From NCBI RefSeq assembly GCF_026341815.1, contig NZ_JAPENX010000001.1:1612001-1676000 (forward strand): DNA of 64,000 nt, given 5' to 3'. This document shows, one piece after another, positions 54,312-63,196 of this stretch. The translations under genes were made by a program, and so were the position numbers. Source of the DNA: Streptomyces sp. NBC_00572 (GTDB lineage Bacteria > Actinomycetota > Actinomycetes > Streptomycetales > Streptomycetaceae). Each line of letters opens with the position of its first letter. Position 1 is the stretch's first letter. Below the pieces are notes generated by a model, which ran no database searches, was not told where the DNA came from, and saw only the letters and a program-made list of their open reading frames with translations.

Positions 54312-55598
54312 ATGGCGATGTCACGGGCAGTTCCCAATCTCGCCTTCCGCCGGCTCCGCGGACAGCATTCGCCGGCGGAGTTCGCCGCGGCGGTCCGCCG
54401 GGCGGCGCGGGAGATCGGCGAACAGGTCGCGTGCGACGCCCGCTACATCGGGCGCGTGGAGGCGGGCGAGATCCGCTGCCCCAACTACGCGTACGAGCGG
54501 GTCTTCCTGCACATGTTCCCCGGTCTGGGCCTCTCCGACCTGGGCTTCTCCGCGCGGGAGACGGTGCGCGGCCGGCGGCAGCCGGTCGCGGCCGGGGCTC
54601 CGCCTCCCGCCGCGATCCCGACCCGGAACGATGAGGAGAGCGACGTGCTGCGTCGCGCATTCATGACGAGCGGCTCCGCCACCCTGGCGGCCGCCTCGCT
54701 GGGACTCGGCGGCCCCGCCGTCGCGATCCCCGCCCCCCGAGGCACCCACCGGATCGGCGATGCCGAGGTACGGGCCGTCGAGGACGCCGTACGGCAGATC
54801 CGTCTGCTCGACGACCGGCACGGCGCCGACGGGCTCTACAAGGTCGCCGCCCAGCCGCTCCGAGCCGCGTACGCGCTGCTCGACACCGGAACCATGACCC
54901 GGCGCTCCACCGAGGACCGGCTCCACGCGGGCGCGGGCGAGCTCTCCCTCTCCGTCGGCTGGCTGGCCCACGACTCGGGCCGGCACGACGACGCGCGCTC
55001 GCACTACGCCGAGGCCCTCGCCACCGCGCGCGTGTCGGGGAACGCCGCCCTGGAGGCGCACGCCTTCTGCAACACGTCCTTCCTGGCCCGGGACACCGGC
55101 CGGTTCCGCGAGGCGGTCCGGGCGGCGCAGGCGGGCCTGCGGGCCGCGCAGCCGCTGGACTCGGCCCGGCTGCTCTCCCTGCTCTCGCTGCGGGAGGCCG
55201 CCGCGTGGGCCGGGCTCGGCGACCGCTCGGCCTGCGAGCAGGCCCTCGGCCGCGCCCACGGCTTCTTCGACCGGGGCGCGACGGAGGACGACCCCGAGTG
55301 GATGTCGTTCTTCGGGGAGCCCGAGCGGGAGGCCCTGGAGGCCCAGTGCTGGTCGGCGCTCGGCGACTGGGGCCGGGCGGCCCGGCACGCCCACCGGGCC
55401 ACGGTCCTGCAGAACCCGCACTTCGCCCGGAACCTGGCGCTCTACCGCGCCCATCTCGCCAAGAACCTGGCGCACGCGGGCCGGCCGGACGAGGCGACGG
55501 CGGAGGCGAAGCGGGTGGTGGAGTCCCTGGAGGGCATCGCCTCGGCCCGGATCCGCGGGATGCTCGTCGACACGCGCCGGGTCCTCGCCGCGTACTGA
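54312..55598 (+). CDS. XRE-like regulator with TPR repeats (NsdA-like layout)
   Basis: A 428-aa protein: residues 1-75 form a helical DNA-binding-like domain (AFRRLRGQHSPAEFAAAVRR to YERVFLHMFPGLGL), then a short hydrophobic Ala/Gly segment after RRAF (residues about 115-140), and a long series of TPR-type helices to the end (for example DARSHYAEALATARVSGNAA and AVRAAQAGLRAAQPL). This is the layout of the Streptomyces repressors related to NsdA; direct equivalence is not claimed. ATG 54312 has GGAGAGG ahead; ATG 54318 is an alternative. Ends 18 bases from the convergent phosphatase gene. Confidence 0.7.
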   Translation: MAMSRAVPNLAFRRLRGQHSPAEFAAAVRRAAREIGEQVACDARYIGRVEAGEIRCPNYAYERVFLHMFPGLGLSDLGFSARETVRGRRQPVAAGAPPPAAIPTRNDEESDVLRRAFMTSGSATLAAASLGLGGPAVAIPAPRGTHRIGDAEVRAVEDAVRQIRLLDDRHGADGLYKVAAQPLRAAYALLDTGTMTRRSTEDRLHAGAGELSLSVGWLAHDSGRHDDARSHYAEALATARVSGNAALEAHAFCNTSFLARDTGRFREAVRAAQAGLRAAQPLDSARLLSLLSLREAAAWAGLGDRSACEQALGRAHGFFDRGATEDDPEWMSFFGEPEREALEAQCWSALGDWGRAARHAHRATVLQNPHFARNLALYRAHLAKNLAHAGRPDEATAEAKRVVESLEGIASARIRGMLVDTRRVLAAY

Positions 55599-55616
55599 GC
55601 CCCGACCGGGCCCTGC

Positions 55617-56210
55617 CTACTCCAGGTGCCCGGTGTCGTTCCAGCGCTCGACGGCCGGGGCGCCGTACGCCCAGCCGAGGACCGAGAGGCTCGTCGGGTC
55701 GAGGCGGATGCGGGAGGCGAAGGAGACGTCCTCGCCGAGCCAGCGGGCGCCGATCGAGCGCAGGATGTGCCCGTGGGCGAAGACCAGGACGTCACGGTCG
55801 GCGGAGCGGGCCCAGTTCACGACCTCGTCGGCGCGGTCCGAGAGCTGCGCCATGGTCTCCCCGTCGCGGACTCCGTCGCGCCAGATGAACCAGCCGGGCT
55901 GGATGTCCTGGATCTGCGGCGGGGTCAGCCCCTCGTACGCCCCGTAGTCCCACTCCATCAGCGCGTCCCACGGCTCGGCCCGCTCGCCGAAACCGGCGAG
56001 CTCGCAGGTCTCGCTCGCGCGGACCAGCGGGCTGGTGCGCACCTCCATGCCGGGCAGTCCCTGCCAGGGGCCGCGGTGCAGGCGCTCACCGAGGAGCTTC
56101 GCGCCGCGCCGCCCCTCGTCGAGGAGGGGGATGTCGGTCCTGCCGGTGTGCCGGCCGAGAAGTGACCACTCGGTCTGGCCGTGCCGGGCGAGCAGGATGC
56201 GCGGTGCCAT
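55617..56210 (-). CDS. Histidine phosphatase family protein (phosphoglycerate mutase-like)
   Basis: A 197-aa enzyme of the branch-1 histidine phosphatase family. [11 protein letters not shown] contains the phospho-accepting His10, [11 protein letters not shown] the second Arg, [10 protein letters not shown] the catalytic Glu and [11 protein letters not shown] the second His. Such proteins dephosphorylate small metabolites; the substrate is not evident. Start is ATG 56210. Alone, with a 143-base gap to the PAP2 gene. Confidence 0.9.
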   Translation of the reverse strand: MAPRILLARHGQTEWSLLGRHTGRTDIPLLDEGRRGAKLLGERLHRGPWQGLPGMEVRTSPLVRASETCELAGFGERAEPWDALMEWDYGAYEGLTPPQIQDIQPGWFIWRDGVRDGETMAQLSDRADEVVNWARSADRDVLVFAHGHILRSIGARWLGEDVSFASRIRLDPTSLSVLGWAYGAPAVERWNDTGHLE

Positions 56211-56353
56211 GGGAAGGATCTCCAGGGGTTCACGGTGCGGACGTGCCTCTCTCCATCATCGCCCACGTGGATTCGGGGTGACGTCCGGGCAACCCACGGG
56301 CGGCTTCCGGCGTCCCCTCCCCGGGACGATCACCGGCTGGGGGGACCTTTTCG

Positions 56354-57193
56354 ATGCGCAAGCCACGCTGGTGGGCCGAGTTGTCGCTGATCGGTCTCGT
56401 GTACGCGGCCTACTCCTGCGGGCGGCTGCTCGTGCGCGGCGACGAGGCCTCGGCCGTCGGGCACGGTCTGACGATCCTGCGTCTTCAGGAGCTGCTCGGG
56501 ATCGACGTCGAGCGCCCGCTGAACCGGCTGTTCACGGACGTGCCCGCGCTCGGGATACCGGCGGACTTCGCGTACGCCTCTCTGCACTATCTCGTCACCC
56601 CGGCGGTCCTGGTCTGGCTCTTCCGCCGCCGTCCCGCCCACTACCGGGCCGCCCGGACCTGGCTGATGGTGTCCACGCTGCTCGGTCTGGTCGGCTTCAC
56701 GCTGCTGCCCACCTGCCCGCCCCGGCTGCTCGACCCGGTGTACGGCTTCACCGACACGATGGCGCAGTTCAGCGCGTACGGCTGGTGGGGCGGCGAGGCC
56801 AGCGCGCCGCGCGGGCTCGGCGGCATGACGAACCAGTACGCGGCGATGCCCAGCCTCCACGTCGGCTGGGCGCTGTGGTGCGGGGTGATGCTGTGGCGGT
56901 ACGGGCGGACGCCCGCGGCGAAGGCCCTCGGGGTGGCGTATCCGCTGCTCACCACGCTCGTGGTGATGGGTACCGCCAATCACTATCTGCTCGACGCGGT
57001 CGCCGGTGCGGCGGTGATGGGCGCCGGTCTGCTGCTCACCCCGTACGCGCTGCGACTCGCCGTGCGGGTGCGCGGGACGGCGGAAGCGCCCCCGGTTGTC
57101 AGTGGCGGATGCGAGACTTCCACGGGTGAGCGCATCCCTGGACAGCGGTCTGCCCCGACCTCCGCAGACGACACGTCGGCAGCTTCTCGCTGA
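56354..57193 (+). CDS. PAP2-superfamily membrane phosphatase/transferase
   Basis: A 279-aa membrane protein with about six helices. MPSLHVGWA holds the second PAP2 motif and GTANHYLLDAVAG the third, each with the catalytic His; LLPTCPPRLL before them replaces the usual first motif, as in the Aur1/inositolphosphotransferase-like branch. These enzymes act on lipid or polyprenyl phosphates. ATG 56354 has GGGGGA ahead. The last 40 residues are low-complexity and overlap the next gene by 68 bases if that gene starts at 57126. Confidence 0.85.
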   Translation: MRKPRWWAELSLIGLVYAAYSCGRLLVRGDEASAVGHGLTILRLQELLGIDVERPLNRLFTDVPALGIPADFAYASLHYLVTPAVLVWLFRRRPAHYRAARTWLMVSTLLGLVGFTLLPTCPPRLLDPVYGFTDTMAQFSAYGWWGGEASAPRGLGGMTNQYAAMPSLHVGWALWCGVMLWRYGRTPAAKALGVAYPLLTTLVVMGTANHYLLDAVAGAAVMGAGLLLTPYALRLAVRVRGTAEAPPVVSGGCETSTGERIPGQRSAPTSADDTSAASR

Positions 57194-58277
57194 GCTGCGC
57201 GGGCCGGCCGTTCCGCCGCGTCCGCTGGACGCGCGGGCCCTCGCCGCGCTGGCCGCCAATCCCGGTTGCCGCCGCCGGGCCCTGCTCGACGGCGCCGGGG
57301 TCGACAAGTCCGCGCTGGCCGCGAAGCTCGGCTCACCGGCCCCGTTCGGGCAGTCGCAGTTCGCGATCGTCCGGGGCAACTCCTTCGAGGCGAAGGTGAA
57401 GGCGGACGGTGGCCGTGAGCTGCTGCGCCTGATCGGCGTCGACGAGCCGGGCACGGTGTCCGTGCCCGAGCTGGCGGCCGCCGGACCCGAGGGGCGGGTG
57501 GCACGCACGGCGCTCGCCCTGCGGGAGGCGACCGGGGCCGGGGTGTGGACCCTGCTCGACCACCCGCTGCTCGCCCTGGAGGTGGCCGGTTCCCCGGTGT
57601 ACCTGGAGCCCGACGCGGTGGTGGTCCGTCCCGACGGCGGATGGACGGTCGTGGAGATCAAGTCCTTCCCGATGATCGACGGCGCGGCCGACGCGTCGAA
57701 GGTGGGAGCGGCGGCCCGCCAGTCCGCCGTGTACGTGCTCGCGCTCGAACGGGTGGCGGCGGTGACCGAGGGCGCCCGGGTCGCCCATTCGGTGCTCCTC
57801 GTCTGCCCGAAGGACTTCTCCAACGTGCCGACGGCCTCGGTCGTCGACGTGCGCAAGCAGCGGTCGGTCACCCGGCGCCAGCTCGACCGGCTGACCCGGA
57901 TCGACGAGATCGCGGCGGCCCTGCCCGAGGGCGTCAGCTTCGACGTGGCGGAGCGCTCGCCGGAGGAACTGACGGCCGCCGTGGAGTGCGTGCCCCATCA
58001 GTACGCGCCGGAGTGCCTGGCCGCCTGCGAGCTCGCCTTCCACTGCCGGTCGCGGGCCCGGGAGGCCGACGCGGTGGAGACCCTGGGCCGTTCGGTACGG
58101 GGTGAGCTGGGCGGCCTGACGACGGTCGGCGCGGTGCTCGCGGCCTCGCGCGGCGAGGCGGGCGACCCGGAGGACCCTGCGGTGGCGGCGCTGCGCAGGG
58201 CGCGGGCGCTGCGCCAGGAAGCTCTGGAGTCGGCGCCCGCCCGTACTCCGCGGGAGCACGTCGAATGCCCCTGCTGA
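57126..58277 (+). CDS. RecB/Cas4/Dna2-like Fe-S nuclease
   Basis: About 383 aa. It has the complete PD-(D/E)XK nuclease set: Glu88 in RGNSFEAKV, Asp163 in LEPDAVV, Glu177 and Lys179 in VVEIKSF, and the QxxxY motif of RecB-type nucleases (Gln199-Tyr203). Cys48 in NPGCRRRALL and Cys297, Cys301 and Cys307 near the C-terminus (PECLAACELAFHC) have the arrangement of the 4Fe-4S cluster of AddB, Cas4 and Dna2 nucleases. GTG 57126 is the likeliest start; GTG 57102 is an alternative. First gene of a three-gene set with an unknown protein and a helicase, 38 bases ahead of the second. Expected to cut DNA ends processed by that helicase. Confidence 0.8.
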   Translation: MSASLDSGLPRPPQTTRRQLLAELRGPAVPPRPLDARALAALAANPGCRRRALLDGAGVDKSALAAKLGSPAPFGQSQFAIVRGNSFEAKVKADGGRELLRLIGVDEPGTVSVPELAAAGPEGRVARTALALREATGAGVWTLLDHPLLALEVAGSPVYLEPDAVVVRPDGGWTVVEIKSFPMIDGAADASKVGAAARQSAVYVLALERVAAVTEGARVAHSVLLVCPKDFSNVPTASVVDVRKQRSVTRRQLDRLTRIDEIAAALPEGVSFDVAERSPEELTAAVECVPHQYAPECLAACELAFHCRSRAREADAVETLGRSVRGELGGLTTVGAVLAASRGEAGDPEDPAVAALRRARALRQEALESAPARTPREHVECPC

Positions 58278-58314
58278 CGCCCGTTTCCTGCGCCGCGCCC
58301 CGGGAGGGCCTCGT

Positions 58315-59904
58315 ATGTCGCTGATCTCCACCCTCGCCCGGATGGAGGCCGTCGAGTCCGGCCGGGCGCAGCCCCTCGCCACCGTCCGGCACCGGCGGGT
58401 CTCCGAGCGGCCGCTCGTCCTCGTGCCGCTGACCACGGCCGGCGAGGCGGGCGCCCCGCTGGGCGCCCTCGTCGGCACCGACCCGGAGGAGCCTCGGCTC
58501 CTGGTGGTGGCCCAGCCCCGGGACCGTGACCTGCGGTTCGCGTTCCTCGCGGATCTCGCCGAGGAGGTCCTGCCGTACATCGACTCCTTCACCGACGTCG
58601 TCGAGGCGGCGGAGAAGAGCGAGGTCGACCCCGAGACCGGCAAGAAGGTGAAGGTCGAGGTCGAGCTGTGCGCGGACGCGCCACAGCTGATCGTGCCGAG
58701 CCGGGCGGGCATCGAGTACGTACGGCTGCTCGGGCGGTCGACGCGGTTCCGGCGCACCGCCGAGCAGGACCCGGAGACGCCGTTCCCCGCGCCGCCGCGC
58801 GTTCCGCTGCTCGGGCGCTGGCTCACGCACCTCGGCGACCGGGCCCGGGTGCCCGGATCCTCGCTGCTTCTGTCGGCGACCGATCTCCTCAACCGGCACT
58901 GGGCGACCGGCCAGTCCTCCCTGGAGGACCAGCACCTGGGCGCGCTGCTCGCGTGGATCGACCCCTGCGACGGTGAGCCGGGCGCCGAGGCGGCGCTGCG
59001 GGCCGAGGCCGGACGGGACTCCGAGGGGCAGTTGCTGTGTCCGCCCGCCGGTCCCGCCACCGATCCCGCCTTCGACAACCGGCTCCTCGCGCCGGCGATC
59101 GAGCGGTACGACCGGGCCCGGCAGGCCGTCGGCGCCGCCGAGGACGGCGAGGCGGCCGAGCGCGGACTCGGCGAACTGCACCGGTCCGAGCGGGAGCTGC
59201 GCCGGCTGGTCGTCTCGCAGATGAAGCCGACCTGGGACGCGGTGTGGCGGGCGATCGGCCTGCTGCGCGAGCTGCCCGAGGGCGCCAGGGTCGAGGACCG
59301 CTGGACCCGCGACCGCTGGTCGTTCACCGCGCACCGGGACCGGGTCACCGCGGGTGAGCCGCCGCAGCCGCGCCGGGACGACGCGGTGACGGCCGCCCGG
59401 AAGCTCGCCGCGCGCGAGCAGGCGCAGGGCCAGCTGGAGGCGCAGGAGGCCCTCGACGATCCGCTGGTCCTGGCCGGACGGCGGCTGTCGGGCGAGGCGT
59501 TCACGGGCGAGGTGGTCGAGGTGACGATGGCGTGGACGGAGTCCACGCGGCCCGCGCCGCGCCCGCTGCTCACGGTCCGCACCGAGGACCGGCCGCATCT
59601 GGGCGAGAAGGTGAAGGTGTACCGCTCGCTCGGCGGGAAGCCGCAGTCGGCGGAGTTCGTGCGGTACGAGGAGGACGGGGCGCTGCTGCTTCGGCTCCTC
59701 GACAAGATGGGTCGTTCGAAGGAGCCCGCGGAGGGTTCGGTGCCGGAGAAGGGCGAGCGGATCGCCTGGACGCTGTTCGAGCACGACCAGCGGGTCGGGC
59801 CGCAGCTGCCGGAGGCGGAGGAGACGCCCTGGACGCACGGCGGTCCGCCCCGGGCGGACGTCGTGGAACTGCCCGACGCCGTGACCGCGGAGGACGTGCT
59901 GTGA
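58315..59904 (+). CDS. Unknown protein between nuclease and helicase
   Basis: A 529-aa cytoplasmic protein with no domain that I can name. The first third is mixed alpha/beta; about 300-420 is charged and helical (for example RARQAVGAAEDGEAAERGLG and DDAVTAARKLAAREQAQGQL), and about 415-500 looks like a small beta-barrel (GEAFTGEVVEVTMAWTES, HLGEKVKVYRSLGGK, GERIAWTLFEHD). A barrel and a helical stalk are what sits between nuclease and motor in Dna2/Upf1-type helicases. ATG 58315 has CGGGAGGG ahead, and its stop overlaps the helicase start (GTGA). A third subunit of the same complex is the most likely role, by inference. Confidence 0.6.
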   Translation: MSLISTLARMEAVESGRAQPLATVRHRRVSERPLVLVPLTTAGEAGAPLGALVGTDPEEPRLLVVAQPRDRDLRFAFLADLAEEVLPYIDSFTDVVEAAEKSEVDPETGKKVKVEVELCADAPQLIVPSRAGIEYVRLLGRSTRFRRTAEQDPETPFPAPPRVPLLGRWLTHLGDRARVPGSSLLLSATDLLNRHWATGQSSLEDQHLGALLAWIDPCDGEPGAEAALRAEAGRDSEGQLLCPPAGPATDPAFDNRLLAPAIERYDRARQAVGAAEDGEAAERGLGELHRSERELRRLVVSQMKPTWDAVWRAIGLLRELPEGARVEDRWTRDRWSFTAHRDRVTAGEPPQPRRDDAVTAARKLAAREQAQGQLEAQEALDDPLVLAGRRLSGEAFTGEVVEVTMAWTESTRPAPRPLLTVRTEDRPHLGEKVKVYRSLGGKPQSAEFVRYEEDGALLLRLLDKMGRSKEPAEGSVPEKGERIAWTLFEHDQRVGPQLPEAEETPWTHGGPPRADVVELPDAVTAEDVL

Positions 59905-61271
59905 CCGTGTTCGACCTGTCGACACCGCCCTTGGACGGTTCGTCGCCCTTCGATCCCTCGGCGGAAGCCGGCAGGGCGACGGCCGACATCCTGGCGGACA
60001 CCCTCCACGGCACCTCGCGCGGTGTCGTCGTGGACTCCCCGCCCGGTGCCGGGAAGTCGACGCTCGTGGTGCGGGCCGCGCTCGAACTGGCCGCGGCCGG
60101 GCGCCCCTTGATGGTGGTGGCCCAGACGAACGCGCAGGTGGACGACCTGGTCCTGCGGCTGGCCGAGAAGGAGCCGGACCTGGAGGTCGGCCGGCTGCAC
60201 TCGAACGACAGCGACCCGTACGACAAGGCGCTGAACGACCTGGAGAACGTACGGAAGTCGGCGAAGGCCGGTGAGCTGGCCGGTCTTCCGGTCGTCCTCT
60301 CCACCGCCGCCAAGTGGGCGCACGTGAAGAACGTCGAGCCGTGGGCGCACGCGATCGTCGACGAGGCGTACCAGATGCGCTCGGACGCGCTGCTCGCCGT
60401 GGCGGGGCTCTTCGAGCGGGCGCTGTTCGTGGGCGACCCCGGGCAGCTGGACCCGTTCTCGGTGGTGGGCGCCGAGCAGTGGGCGGGACTCTCGTACGAC
60501 CCCTCGGCGAGCGCGGTCTCCACCCTGCTCGCGCACAACGCGGAGCTGCCGCAGCACCGGCTGCCGGTGTCCTGGCGGCTGCCCGCCTCGGCGGCGCCGC
60601 TGGTCTCGGACGCCTTCTACCCGTTCACGCCGTTCCGCAGCGGCACCGGGCACGGGGACCGGAAGCTCTCCTTCGGGGTGGCCTCGGACGGTTCGGGTCC
60701 CGACCGGGTCCTCGACGAGGCGGCGGAGTCGGGCTGGGGCCTGCTCGAACTGCCCGCCCGGCACACCCCGCGTACCGACCCGGAGGCGGTCGGCGCGGTC
60801 GCCCTGGTGGTGCGCCGGCTCCTCGACCGGGGCGGTGCGGCGGTCTCGGAGCGCTCGGAGACCCCCGTACCCCTGACGCCCGACCGGGTCGCGGTCGGCA
60901 CCGCCCACCGCGACCAGGCGGCGGCGATCCGGGCGGCCCTCGCCGAACTGGGCGTCACGGGCGTGACGGTGGACACCGCGAACCGGCTCCAGGGACGCGA
61001 GTACGACGTGACCGTCGTCCTCCACCCGCTGTCCGGCCGCCCCGACGCGACGGCCTTCCATCTGGAGACCGGCCGGCTGTGCGTGCTCGCCTCCCGGCAC
61101 CGGCACGCGTGCGTCGTGGTCTGCCGGGCGGGCGTGACGGACCTGCTCGACGCCCACCCGTCGACCGAGCCGGTCCAGCTGGGCGTCGCCGTGTCCTTCC
61201 CGGACGGCTGGGAGGCGAACCACGCGGTCCTCTCCCACCTGGAGGAACACAAGGTCAGCTGGACGCCCTGA
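59901..61271 (+). CDS. Superfamily 1 helicase (Upf1/Dna2 type)
   Basis: A 456-aa helicase core: Walker A SPPGAGKSTL (Lys52), motif Ia TNAQVDDLVLRL, Walker B IVDEAYQM (Asp154-Glu155), motif III VGDPGQLDP, motif IV SWRLPAS, and motifs V and VI in TVDTANRLQGREYDV and LASRHRHACVVV. The order and the QGREYDV form are those of Upf1/Dna2-type (SF1B) helicases. It is short for the group and lacks the extra beta-barrel/stalk insert, which may be supplied by the neighbouring protein. GTG 59901 overlaps the previous stop by four bases. Confidence 0.85.
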   Translation: MTVFDLSTPPLDGSSPFDPSAEAGRATADILADTLHGTSRGVVVDSPPGAGKSTLVVRAALELAAAGRPLMVVAQTNAQVDDLVLRLAEKEPDLEVGRLHSNDSDPYDKALNDLENVRKSAKAGELAGLPVVLSTAAKWAHVKNVEPWAHAIVDEAYQMRSDALLAVAGLFERALFVGDPGQLDPFSVVGAEQWAGLSYDPSASAVSTLLAHNAELPQHRLPVSWRLPASAAPLVSDAFYPFTPFRSGTGHGDRKLSFGVASDGSGPDRVLDEAAESGWGLLELPARHTPRTDPEAVGAVALVVRRLLDRGGAAVSERSETPVPLTPDRVAVGTAHRDQAAAIRAALAELGVTGVTVDTANRLQGREYDVTVVLHPLSGRPDATAFHLETGRLCVLASRHRHACVVVCRAGVTDLLDAHPSTEPVQLGVAVSFPDGWEANHAVLSHLEEHKVSWTP

Positions 61272-61286
61272 GCTTCCCCGCCCCCG

Positions 61287-61311
61287 AGGGCCTGTCTGTC
61301 AGACAGGCCCT
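61287..61311. terminator. Inverted repeat between convergent genes
   Basis: AGGGCCTGTCTG (61287-61298) and CAGACAGGCCCT (61300-61311) pair perfectly around one base. The stop codon of the redoxin gene lies inside. Serves the helicase operon and the redoxin gene. Confidence 0.7.
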
Positions 61312-61895
61312 GGTTCCGCGGCCAGGGTGAGGAGTTCGTCGACCGACCACTGGTCGTAGACGTGCTCGCCGTACTTCGCGGCGGCGACCCGGCCGTCGGG
61401 CGTGATCAGGAAATCGGCGGGGAGACCCAGACGCCCGGCCGGCTGCGCGCCGGCCGGCAGCGTGCCCCTGCCCCGGAGCAGCTGCCAGGCGTCACGGAGC
61501 ACGCCCCCGACGATCGCGGGCCAGCCGCGCGGGTCGAGCAGGGCCCGGCGGTGGGACTCCACCCCGAACTCGGCGTACAGCACCTTGTCGGGGTCGGCGA
61601 CGACGGCGAACGGCAGGTGGGCCACGTGCTCGCGGAGCTCCTCGGCGGGCGAGTGGAAGAACACGACCTCCCGGATCCCGGCCCGCTCGATCTCCTCGTG
61701 GCGCCGGGCCACCGACCGCAGGTGGAGGTTGCAGACGGGGCAGCCCGCGAAGCGGCGGAACTGGACGTGGGTGGTCCGTCCGGGGTCCGGAAGGGTCAGC
61801 GCGGGCCCGAGGACCGGGGTGAGGGTGCGGGTCGGCACGGAGTCGCCGGGGGCCGGCCGGGTCCGGGGCAGGGGTGGGGTCGGGGACATGCGCAT
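61299..61895 (-). CDS. Thioredoxin-fold peroxiredoxin-like protein
   Basis: A 198-aa thioredoxin-fold protein of the AhpC/TSA-like type. Its active-site motif is CPVC in FRRFAGCPVCNLHLRSVA, followed by VFFHSPAEELREH and FLITPDGRVAAA. It probably reduces peroxides or disulfides in the cytoplasm. Starts at ATG 61895 or 61889 with no ribosome site; a leaderless message is possible. It is divergent from a TetR gene, with paired operator-like repeats between, so it is probably the regulated target. Confidence 0.75.
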   Translation of the reverse strand: MRMSPTPPLPRTRPAPGDSVPTRTLTPVLGPALTLPDPGRTTHVQFRRFAGCPVCNLHLRSVARRHEEIERAGIREVVFFHSPAEELREHVAHLPFAVVADPDKVLYAEFGVESHRRALLDPRGWPAIVGGVLRDAWQLLRGRGTLPAGAQPAGRLGLPADFLITPDGRVAAAKYGEHVYDQWSVDELLTLAAEPGPV

Positions 61896-61909
61896 GGGAC
61901 ACCATCCTC

Positions 61910-61958
61910 GTAGGCGTACGGCGTACTCCTAACAGCGTAGGCGTAGGGCGTACGCTGT
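61910..61958. promoter_or_regulatory. Paired operator of the divergent TetR/redoxin pair
   Basis: GTAGGCGTACGGCGTAC (61910-61926) and GTAGGCGTAGGGCGTAC (61937-61953) agree in 16 of 17 bases, 27 bases apart. The second is overlapped by the perfect inverted repeat ACAGCGTA-N11-TACGCTGT (61932-61939, 61951-61958), ending 9 bases from the TetR start. Confidence 0.78.
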
Positions 61959-61966
61959 CAACCGTC

Positions 61967-62581
61967 ATGCCACGACCTCGCTCCCTCACCCCGGACCGGC
62001 TGGCCGCCGCCGCCCTCGCCGTCATCGACCGCGACGGGCTCGCCGCCCTCTCCATGCGCACCGTCGCCAAGGAACTCGACATGAGCCCCATGGGGCTCTA
62101 CCGCTACGTCGCCGACCGCGAGGAGCTGGAGGGGCTCGTGGCCGACCGCGTCCTGGGCGACATGGACACCGCACCGCCCGCCGCGGACGCCCCCTGGCGG
62201 GACCGGGTCGAGACCATGGTCGGGCGGCTGCGCGACGCCGTCGCCCGCCACCCCGAAGCCGTCCGGCTGACCCTCACCCACCGGCACCGCGCACCCGGCG
62301 GCCTGCTCTGGTCGGAGACCGTGCTCGGCATCCTGACCGAGGCGGGCATCGACGGCGCACGACGGGTCGTCGCCCTGCGCGCGCTCCACGGGTACATCAC
62401 CGGGGCGATCCAGCTCGAACACCTCGGGCCGCTGGCCGGGGCGGGCACGTCGGCCATCGCCGCGCTGCCCGAGGACCGCTTCCCGCATCTGACGCAGACC
62501 GCGCGGACGGCCGGCGAGGTCGGCCCCGACCAGGAGTTCTTCGGCGGCCTGCGACTGCTCCTGCGCGGTCTCGACGGCTGA
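61967..62581 (+). CDS. TetR-family regulator
   Basis: A 204-aa TetR protein with an N-terminal helix-turn-helix (LAAAALAVIDRDGLAALSMR, then VAKELDMSPMGLYRYVADREEL) and a C-terminal TetR_C-like domain in the style of drug-responsive members (YITGAIQLEHLG). ATG 61967 follows the operator by only 8 bases and has no ribosome site, so the mRNA may be leaderless and the gene strongly self-repressed. Divergent from the redoxin gene, its probable target. Confidence 0.87.
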   Translation: MPRPRSLTPDRLAAAALAVIDRDGLAALSMRTVAKELDMSPMGLYRYVADREELEGLVADRVLGDMDTAPPAADAPWRDRVETMVGRLRDAVARHPEAVRLTLTHRHRAPGGLLWSETVLGILTEAGIDGARRVVALRALHGYITGAIQLEHLGPLAGAGTSAIAALPEDRFPHLTQTARTAGEVGPDQEFFGGLRLLLRGLDG

Positions 62582-62712
62582 CCGGACCTCGCCCCTGACG
62601 CCCTCTTGCGGGGCGCGGGAGAATGGAAGACGGCCCGGGGTTCCGGGCCGCCCGTGTGCGAAGGGCCGGTGCGCGAAGCACCGGTGCGTGAAGCGTGAAG
62701 AGGAGAACGACG

Positions 62713-63069
62713 ATGGCGGAACCCGCGGAGCGGAGCGGACAGCGGCGGCTCAGGCCGGCACCGTTGGTCTTCGAGCCTGCCGAGGCGACCGCCGACCCGG
62801 AGCACTTCTTCGACCTGGAGTCGATGGAGGATCCGCGGGAGCTGCTGTCCCGCGCGACGGAGCTGACCCTGGCGTTCCGCGCGGCGACCGACCGCGCGAC
62901 GGAGTTCCAGGCGATCGCGGCGGCGCAGCTGGCGGATCCGCGCCGGTTCGACCGGCTGACGCCGGCGGACGTCGCCGAGCGGGCGCAGTGGACCGAGGAC
63001 TACGCCCGGAAGATGATCGAGTTCGGCCGCGACCTCATCCGGACGAACGGCCGACCCGCGGAGGACTGA
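62713..63069 (+). CDS. Conserved small helical protein, unknown function
   Basis: A 118-aa soluble protein, acidic and helical, with FDLESMEDPRELLSRATELT and a conserved-looking end AQWTEDYARKMIEFGRDLIR. No signal peptide or membrane segment, no family recognised. ATG 62713 has GAGGAG ahead, with an upstream in-frame GTG (62695) less likely. Followed by a tandem repeat. Confidence 0.6.
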   Translation: MAEPAERSGQRRLRPAPLVFEPAEATADPEHFFDLESMEDPRELLSRATELTLAFRAATDRATEFQAIAAAQLADPRRFDRLTPADVAERAQWTEDYARKMIEFGRDLIRTNGRPAED

Positions 63070-63080
63070 GCGGGCGCGGA

Positions 63081-63171
63081 GGACCGAACGGGCGCGGACC
63101 GGGCGGGGCGGGCACGGTGGACCGAACGGGCGCGGACCGGGCGGGGCGGGCACGGTGGACCGAACGGGCGC
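63081..63171. repeat. 38-bp tandem repeat
   Basis: The 38 bases 63081-63118 are repeated exactly at 63119-63156, and the first 15 bases again at 63157-63171. It directly follows the small hypothetical gene and lies in the 236-base gap before the last gene. Confidence 0.93.
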
Positions 63172-63196
63172 AGGAGTGCCTGGCCGTGGCCGAAAA

